In this document: piece by piece, positions 57,300-64,000 of the stretch
How the letters are laid out: every line of letters begins with the position of its first letter
How positions within the stretch are numbered: the stretch's first letter is position 1
NCBI GenBank assembly: GCA_947561395.2
Contig: OX387183.1
Coordinates: 16,419,402-16,483,401 of the forward strand
Reading direction: 5' to 3'
Source: Buxus sempervirens
Taxonomy: Eukaryota > Streptophyta > Magnoliopsida > Buxales > Buxaceae
Length of the DNA: 64,000 bases
Program-made: the position numbers and the translations under genes
Notes under the pieces: model-generated
Database searches by the model: none
The model's input: only the letters and a program-made list of their open reading frames with translations
What the model was told of the DNA's origin: nothing

Positions 57300-59018
57300 C
57301 CACCCGAGCAAAATATGGAATAATTAAATCAAACTTTAAGTTGATAAACCTAAATAACCGATTGGTTCTCCAAAGAAACCAATTGAAACACTAAAAGTCA
57401 TAACTGCTACTACAATCTCTCTCCATAAATATAAAATAAAATAAATTAATGTAAATACAAGAAAACCCTACATCTTCTAAAACTGCAACTCTAAGTCCTC
57501 AACTGCTTCCGTGGTTCTGTTGCTGTGGTAACTGACCTGAAATAATAAATAAGGGTGAGTACAACAACTCAGTAAAGGAAACCACTAGTTCCCTGGTGAT
57601 GCAGATATAATCTAATAGAATAATTTTATACAATAATAAATACTAGCATATAATCTTTTGTTCCTCATCAAAATCATAACATAGTATTCTTCACATATCG
57701 AAGATCACAAAATATGATAAACAATCCATCTCACCTCGCACCTTCACTACCACGTGCCCTACACCAGTATCCTCCATCACCACTGGTAGTGTATTGACAC
57801 AGGTAAGACCATCATGTCCTGCACCGGTTACCCCCATCTTTACTGGGAGACACTGACATGTGGTTCACAACACAATCTATCCTCAATATTTTTATGATGT
57901 CAATCATAATCCCATAAATATTTCTACACATAATATGGATCATACTAAGACATGTCGGGTATCAAGAATTCGCAAATATAATATATATCGATTTCAAATG
58001 CTAACATAAACATCAATATGAGCTTTAAGTTTAAATTATTTGGTTAATTGATACACAAAAGATATACAGCATTTAACATGATAGGACTAAAATATTAAGT
58101 AAGCAATTATAATCTACATATTACGACATAGCGTCACATGCCATTGTTGTTTACTTCATTTGATTTTATTTACTTATTTTATACATATAAACCTCACAAA
58201 CAAAGACAAGCCATTACATATTTATTTATTCATATTATTATAAATATTTTTTTTTTTAAAAAAAATCATAGCATTCGGTGATCATAGTTTTCAACCATGT
58301 GACCATGTCTTTTATTTATTTAGTCTTCAATCATTCGGTTATGTTGTTTTCTCCCAAACCACTTCATTGTTTTAAAAAAAATTTCTTTTTCCATTAACAA
58401 GCCATGGCCGAATAAACTCACACCATGGCCATTCGGCCATGGTCTCAATATTCACACCATGCCCATTCAACCATGGTTTCAAAATTAACGCCATGGCCAT
58501 TCGGTCATGGGTTCTAAAAAATATAAATACAGCACCATGGCATTCGACCATGGTGGAATTCAATGGTGGAGTTCAACATAATAATGAAAAATAAATATGA
58601 CTAATCATGATTAGGGTTTTTAAACAACTAATTTGATAGGTACTAAATCAATCAAGGATTCTACATTAGAATCATAAAAGAAGTAGTAGAAACCCTTACC
58701 AGTTTGAAGAAGATCCTCAATCAGCACCATTCAAATCTTCGAGTTGGATCTGGTACAAGAAAACCCTAATTAGCAAAACCCTAAAACTTCTGATATTTCC
58801 TTCTCTCACTCACGCCCCCTTTCTTTATGTGTTTAGAAAAAAAAAGATACAACGAACCCTAAAATTCCTATTTAGACTCACAATAGAATGTGATTCCGTG
58901 TGTGACCCTATAGGATACTAACGTACACCAGCCAATCAAAAGAAAAGGATTTAAAGACCTTGACTAGTCTACGGTCTGACTCAGGTCAAAGTCAAAGTTA
59001 AATTTTTGGGTCATTACA
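57300..59018 (-). mobile_element. Chromovirus LTR, main part
   Basis: On the - strand it starts TGTAATGACCC at 59018, directly after a purine-rich tract (59019-59031), and runs to the junction with element E; its last 70 bp are at 37410-37479. Total about 1.8 kb. It includes words typical of plant chromovirus LTRs (GAGTTGTTGTACTCACCC on the - strand, near 57553-57572) and a CCATGG hairpin array. Confidence 0.72.
58422..58553. repeat. CCATGG hairpin array in chromovirus LTR
   Basis: Four inverted units like ACCATGGCC-ATTC-GGCCATGGT at about 58422, 58456, 58490 and 58533. Copies differ in one or more arm bases and keep the central ATTC. The first three are about 34 bp apart. Confidence 0.75.
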
Positions 59019-59029
59019 TTTTACCCCCC

Positions 59030-59356
59030 TTAAAGGAAATTTCGTCCTAGAAATTTAAAACATACCTGATCTTCAAATAAATATGGGTGTAACTCCCTTA
59101 TCTTAGACTCTGGTTCCCACGTTGCTTCTAATTTTTCGTGATTATTCCATTGCACCTTGACTAAGTATATTGTCTTTCTTCTCATGACATGCTCCTTGCA
59201 ATCCACAATACGCACAGGCTGTTCCTCATAAGTTACATTCTCCTTAAGCGATATGGTTTGCCAATCAACTACATGTAAAGGGTTAGGTTCATGTTTCTTA
59301 AGCATAGAAATATGAAACACATCATGGACCTTAGATAATTGTGCTGGCAATTTCAA
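59030..59356 (-). CDS. Chromovirus integrase C-terminus with chromodomain (fossil fragment)
   Basis: The - strand encodes LSKVHDVFHISMLKKHEPNP, the conserved end of chromovirus integrase, then a chromodomain (VTYEEQPVRIVD, YLVKVQW, EATWEPE and the closing HPYLF). Such domains steer insertion to marked chromatin. Only this C-terminal part remains; it abuts the polypurine tract and LTR on one side and TRIM sequence on the other. Most like the Tekay/Del group, a tentative placement. Confidence 0.85.
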   Translation of the reverse strand: MKLPAQLSKVHDVFHISMLKKHEPNPLHVVDWQTISLKENVTYEEQPVRIVDCKEHVMRRKTIYLVKVQWNNHEKLEATWEPESKIRELHPYLFEDQVCFKFLGRNFL

Positions 59357-59383
59357 ATTCTAATAAATATTAAATATTAAAAA

Positions 59384-60138
59384 TGGTATAGGAGCTGGAT
59401 CTAGGTCCAGTAGTCCGTGGCTGGTGTGGGTCCTAGCGTTGCCCATAGGAGGTAGTTAGACCGATTAGGGCGGGCCCATGAGGGGCTAGCAGGCTTCTAG
59501 GTGGCCACTGCACGGGGACGTGCAGCTCTGAAGGGGGGGGGGGGGGAGATTGTGATATCCCAATCCCACATTGGAAATAGATGAATACCCGGTATGGTAT
59601 AAGAGTCAGGGAGAACACTTAACCAAGTGAGGCGCCTTTTAAGGACAAAACCGTGCGGCCTTAAGCCCAAAGCGGACAATACTTCGTTTGGTTGGGTCGT
59701 TACAAACTGGTATGGTATAAGAAACTAGGAAAACACTTAACTTAGCGAGGCGCCTTTTGAGGACAAAACCATGCTGGCTTAGGCCCAGAGTGGACAATAC
59801 CTCGCTGGGTTAGGTCGTTACAAATGGTATCAGAGCTAGATTCGGGTCCAATAGTCCGTGGCTAATGTGGGTCCTAGCATTGCCCGTAGGAGGTGGTTGG
59901 TCCGACGAGGGCGGGCCCATGAGGGGCTGGCAGGCTTCTAGGTGGCCACTGCATGGGGACGTGCAACTCTAAAAGAGGGGAGATTGTGATATCCCAATCT
60001 CACATTGGAAACTAATGAATACCCGGTATGATATAAGAGACTGGGAAAACACTTAACTTAGCGAGGTGCCTTTTGAGGACAAAACAGTGCGGGCTTAGGC
60101 CTAGAGTGGACAATAACTTGTTGGGTTGGGTCGTTACA
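59384..60138 (+). mobile_element. TRIM cluster: two internal parts and three LTR copies
   Basis: Order: internal part (59384-59550) ending in a G tract, full LTR (59551-59704, 154 bp, TGTGATATCC...GTCGTTACA), a second shorter LTR copy (about 59709-59822), a primer site AATGGTATCAGAGC (59823 on, initiator Met tRNA type), internal part, and a third LTR (59985-60138, 154 bp). No coding capacity. The arrangement suggests unequal recombination between TRIM copies. The same family is at 33900-37080 in reverse. Confidence 0.8.
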
Positions 60139-60295
60139 TTTTAAATAGTGAAATTTTACACCCGACTCAAAAGACATATGCTAACAACTAATAGTGGGCT
60201 ACCCTTTAGTGGGTTAGAATAAAAGGGGCAAAGTTGTCAATATATGTCTTTTTCTCTTACCACTCGTTGGAAAAACCTTTAGAAGGGAGATACTA
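60139..60295. other. Anonymous AT-rich spacer
   Basis: Nothing recognised. Confidence 0.4.
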
Positions 60296-60545
60296 TTACA
60301 CACAGCAAACCTCAAGGTAGTAAACCACTATTTCAAAAACCTCAAGGGGGAAGTGGGATTGTCTGAAACCTCAATGGGTAAACTATAATTATTCCTTAAA
60401 AATAAGATAATAATTTGAAGGACCTTTCTGCCTTTTATTCTACCAAAAAAAAAATAATAATAATAATAATAACTTGAAGTAAACCTTCCAAGCAGTCTCC
60501 AGGGCTTATACCTGTCAATTAATTCAGTAGTTCTATATATTCTAT
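60296..60545 (+). repeat. Dispersed repeat, copy 2 (CCTCAAGG-rich)
   Basis: Parallel to 31677-31862, with an extra A-rich/AAT microsatellite stretch near 60448-60472. Same orientation. Confidence 0.65.
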
Positions 60546-60589
60546 TGCATGAATAATATTAAGTAACCCATATGCACGAATAATAACTG

Positions 60590-61774
60590 CAAGAGTCAAA
60601 GCTATGGCACCTTACAAATTTCCAGGACCCGACGGCTTTCAAAGAGTCTTCTTTCAATCCTTTTGGGATGTTTTTGGTGGTGATATTGTTAACATGGTTC
60701 AAGATTTTTTCACCTCAGCCCATATGCCTCCTAAACTAAATCATACATACATTGTTTTGATCCCCAAGATAGCGTCGCCGAGGAGATTATCGAACTACTG
60801 CCCAATTTGTGCAATTTCTCATACAAGATTATCACCAAACTACTTGTAAACCACATCCAGCCTTTTCTTACTAAGCTGATCTCTCCAAATCAAGGGGCAT
60901 TTGTTCCAGATCATTATATCAAGGACAACATTCCGGTCATGAAATCTACCATCATTTTCACAAACAGAAGAAGCCGCAGAAGCACACTTCAAGAAAATTT
61001 ACAGGGAATAAAGGTATGTTTGCACTTAAAGTGGATTTCTCAAAGGCATATGATCGATTGAGTTGGCGATTCCTTCAACAGGTCCTGCAAGCTTTTGGTT
61101 TCTCTACTAATGTATCTTCTTTAATTATGACATGTGTTAGTACTGTTTCGTATAGTATTTTATTAACGGCTCACCTATGGGACACATCCAAGCAACAACA
61201 AGACTCCGACAACGTGATCCCTTGTCGCCATATCTTTTCATTATGTGCCAACAAGTTCTATCGGTAGCTATCACTCGATTGGAGTTGGATGGGCGTTTTC
61301 AAGGCATAAAAATCCGGCGTGGAGGTATATCAATATCACACCTTATGTACGCTAATGAAGTTGGCATATATGGCCATACTTCGGAACGAGAAACTCACTA
61401 TTTGATACAGCTCATCCACAAGTATTGCTGTGAATTTGGCCAAGATATAAACCCTAATAAGTCTTATCTTATGTTCAGCAAGAATACACCTAAGGCCAAG
61501 CATATTAAAATTGTTCAAATGTTAAACATTCCATCGCAAAAGGGCCAAAATAAGTATCTAGGTATTCTAGTCCTCATAAAGAAGCCGACACCTAAGGACT
61601 ACAATGGGCTAATTGATCGAGTGACTAAACGGCTAGCCAGATGGAAAGGATTATTATTATCTCAAATGGGCCGCCTTGTGCTGATTAAATCTATTTTAGG
61701 GGCCCAAGCTAATCATTTTATGCAATGTTTTATGCTTTCATAGGTTGTGCTTAATAAGTTGGATCAGATTTCTT
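60590..61774 (+). mobile_element. LINE reverse transcriptase fragment, cut by LTR D3
   Basis: Non-LTR retrotransposon RT of the plant L1 type. Motifs in order: PGPDGFQ and FFQSFWDVFG (60604 on), LIPKI and NYCPI, ISPNQGAFV (60880s), VDFSKAYDRLSW (61027 on), LRQRDPLSPYLF (61198 on) and the catalytic region HLMYANEVGIY (61335 on), where the usual ADD is ANE. The reading moves between frames near 60820-60850, near 60990-61015 and near 61175, and meets a stop at 61741-61743. It continues as VLNKLDQIS to 61774, where LTR D3 begins. The endonuclease and the C-terminal half are absent. Confidence 0.87.
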
Positions 61775-64000
61775 TGTAGAATCCTAAATTTTAGAAAATA
61801 ATAAATAAATCTAGAAATTTGAAATAAATCTAATGGTTAAATATGGTATAAATAAAGAAAGGGTATTTCAATCTTTTCCCAATGGCCAATTACTAAATTC
61901 ATTGAATAAATAATTATTAGAATTAAAATAATCAATTAGATTTAAATTGGATTAAATTTGGATTTAAGTAGCTTAATTTATAGCTTAAAAGATTAGAAAA
62001 GGGCCTAATTGTAATTATACTTAATTAGGGGCCTTAAATTTGAGGATAAGAGGAGTTTTGGGGTGTTTTGGTAATATTTGAAAATGAGGAATTAAATTAG
62101 CACGAAAATAAATAAAAATAGAAGTTTCTTATAAATTAGATTTAAGAGAAAAGAATTAGAATGAGAGTTGTCCTGAAATAGGGAAGTTTTCCAAATAGAA
62201 TTAGGAATCCTAATGGGGTTAGTTGAAAAGTTTCCTAATCCAATGAGAACTTCTATTTGGGTGAGTCTATATAAGGAAGGCATTAGGGAAGATTTTGGGT
62301 TGTTACTAATTCAAACGTGTGGAGATCCCTAGAGTTGTGCGGAAATTTCAGAAAATTAGCTATACCTTGAGGTTCATTGGAAAAGAAAGATTTCATGTTA
62401 TTAAGGCAAGTAGTAACACCCTTTTTGTTTAATCGATGCATGGTTTTTATATTTGGTTGTTTAAGAGTGATTAGAAAAGTATGTGTGATGATTTAGATGC
62501 AAAACCCTGTATTTAAGTTTTATTTATTCATAGATTTGAGGGATTTCAGGCAAATTTCATAAAGCTGTCAAGTATGAGTAAAATATGGTTTTTTAGTAGA
62601 TTTTGTATGAGATTTATTGTAAAGCCATGTTTTGATGTGTTTGGTATGATCTAGCATGTTTAAAGAATGATAATACATGATTTAGAAGTGACTTGAGAAG
62701 TTGGATTGGTGTTATTTGAATTTAGTTTGAAAATTTTCAAAATTTCAGATTTTTCCAGATTTATAAAGACGCCTAGGATCATGCTTGAGCACTAGGCCAG
62801 GCCCCATAATATTTAGGCAGGTCGTCCAACGTCTCTCGAGTTCTAACTCAAGCGCTCCGCTTGTGTTTTTTTTTTAAAAAAATTAGAACCCAAAACCTAG
62901 AATTTGATTTAAGCCGAACACCGGGGATGTGGCTCGAGCGCCACGTCAAGCATCCAACCCAGATTTGTTTATTTTAACCTTTTGACCTAGTTTTTTATTC
63001 TAAAATGATTTTTATGGAATTCCAACTCATGTACCAACTATATTAGGGTATTTTGAGAGTGGTTGCACTGGCCAAATAATTTTATCCAATTTATTGAATA
63101 TTTTGGGTACATTTTGGTGGAATAGGTAGAATAGGACTAGAATAGTGGACTTGGTGGATTCAAAGGGGTTTTTATTATTTCTTTTTTATTCCTATAGCTT
63201 TCTAAGATGGTTTTAAACATGTTTTGATCTCTGGAATTATTCAAATTCACATTTAATAGATTTTGGGTATTTGATTAGATATTTATGGTTTATTGAACCT
63301 TGTGGACTTATGAAATATGATAGGATTTTCAATGTAAATAGTGTTATTTGTTATCTCCATGGGAGAGTATTTCTACCAAGAGGGCAGTGGTTGTTGATTT
63401 ATATCTATGAAGGAATGATTTAAGTTATGATGGCAATTATTGACATGTATTTTGAAACTATATAACTGTTTTTGGTTGACTTGTGTCTTGCGGTCTTAGC
63501 TCATTATAGATCTATAGTTTAGCTAGATAGTGAGATCTATATATCTTTGTTTGGATTAATTTTAGTTCCATTTATGTGTTTCCTCCGAGAAGGAGAGACT
63601 ATTCCAAGAGGGAATGAGCTGCAGTGATCTGTTTCCACCAAGATTTTGAGGTCTTTTGTTGGATATGTTGCAGCGTTGTTCTTTGACTGAATTGTAATTG
63701 CCAACTTAATATATGTATCAAGTTTAAGTGATCCGTTGTGTAAAGCGAAGTCCAAAACCTAGAGTAAGCTGGCTTCGTGATGACCGAAACCCAGAGTAGG
63801 CCGATTCATCACACATAAGAGCGTGAGGGGGCGATTGTAACTAGGGTTAATCTCTCAAAGTGGTCATATTTTACGAGTCCTGTGATGTCACAATTGTATG
63901 GCCTTGTTGTGTGAAGATTATGTTGGTTTTGGATTGTAACTTGTTGGATTTGGATTTGGATTTTTATATTATTTTCTGGTTATGAACTTTTAGTTTAATC
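61775..64000 (+). mobile_element. LTR D3, right end outside window
   Basis: Begins TGTAGAATCC inside the LINE; the five bases before it (TTCTT, 61770-61774) are the expected target duplicate. A TATA box (CTATATAAGG) lies at about 62268-62277. Like D1 and D2 it has a block with GCGCTC/GAGCGCC words (62765-62960) and constant-loop hairpins near 63746-63812. Only the first 2226 bp are in the window, so solo or full element cannot be told. Confidence 0.72.
63746..63812 (+). repeat. Constant-loop hairpins in LTR D3
   Basis: Unit 1 (63746-63777) has stem CGAAGTCCA/TGGCTTCG (one bulge) and loop AAACCTAGAGTAAGC. Unit 2 (63777-63812) has stem GTGATGACCG/CGATTCATCAC (internal mismatch) and loop AAACCCAGAGTAGGC. 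Confidence 0.78.

Noticed and set aside
57720-57870. Imperfect ACCAGT/ACTGGT and CCGGT/ACTGG inverted pairs in the chromovirus LTR
   Set aside because: Suggestive of hairpins with a C-rich loop, but only two units and weak pairing; not enough to claim an array.

Overview
The window is flowering-plant nuclear DNA, probably from a repeat-rich eudicot; the species cannot be named from what I can read. Almost all of it is nested LTR retrotransposons. Three small pieces of host genes survive in the middle. I found no intact host gene, no rRNA or tRNA gene and no CRISPR array.

Left block (1-26374): the 3' part of a large Tat-lineage Ty3/gypsy element (element A, + strand). It holds protease with a G-patch domain, reverse transcriptase with a second, archaeal-type RNase H, and integrase, followed by two antisense genes (aORF-1 and aORF-2) and the 3' LTR at 23955-26374. 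Both antisense genes were later split by solo LTRs of one related family (B1 at 6594-8876, B2 at 11714-20315). B2 was itself hit by two more solo LTRs (12355-13904 and C1 at 15536-19958). Most of these insertions have matching 5-bp target duplications.

Middle (26375-33343): a CAC-rich microsatellite, a CACTA-type transposon terminus, a four-copy tandem repeat, and a 1.7-kb cluster of exon fragments of three unrelated host genes, all on the - strand with introns kept: a SYP7-type syntaxin, MCM6, and a SWD2/WDR82-like WD40 protein. This looks like gene-fragment capture. Decayed LTR pieces and anonymous AT-rich sequence follow.

Right block (33344-64000): TRIM elements, a solo LTR of family D (34004-36817) carrying a hAT-type MITE, and a copia integrase fragment. 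The copia fragment is entered by a chromovirus, whose LTR is entered by a second Tat element (element E, - strand, 37480-57299). Element E has both LTRs, two gag regions and a 1.6-kb minisatellite, but no recognisable pol, and was itself entered by solo LTRs C2 and D2. After the chromovirus remnant come a TRIM cluster, a LINE reverse-transcriptase fragment, and a third family-D LTR that cuts the LINE and runs off the window.

The most unusual signals are structural. (1) Tat-type LTRs of several families, and the upstream regions of both antisense genes, carry arrays of one dyad, CCG-N11-CGG. Its flanking bases differ between families, but units are mostly 28 or 39 bp apart. (2) Family-D LTRs carry arrays of hairpins with a nearly constant 15-nt loop and different but self-complementary stems. 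(3) The host-gene fragment cluster may be a chimeric gene inside a DNA transposon. All coordinates and spacings were counted by hand.
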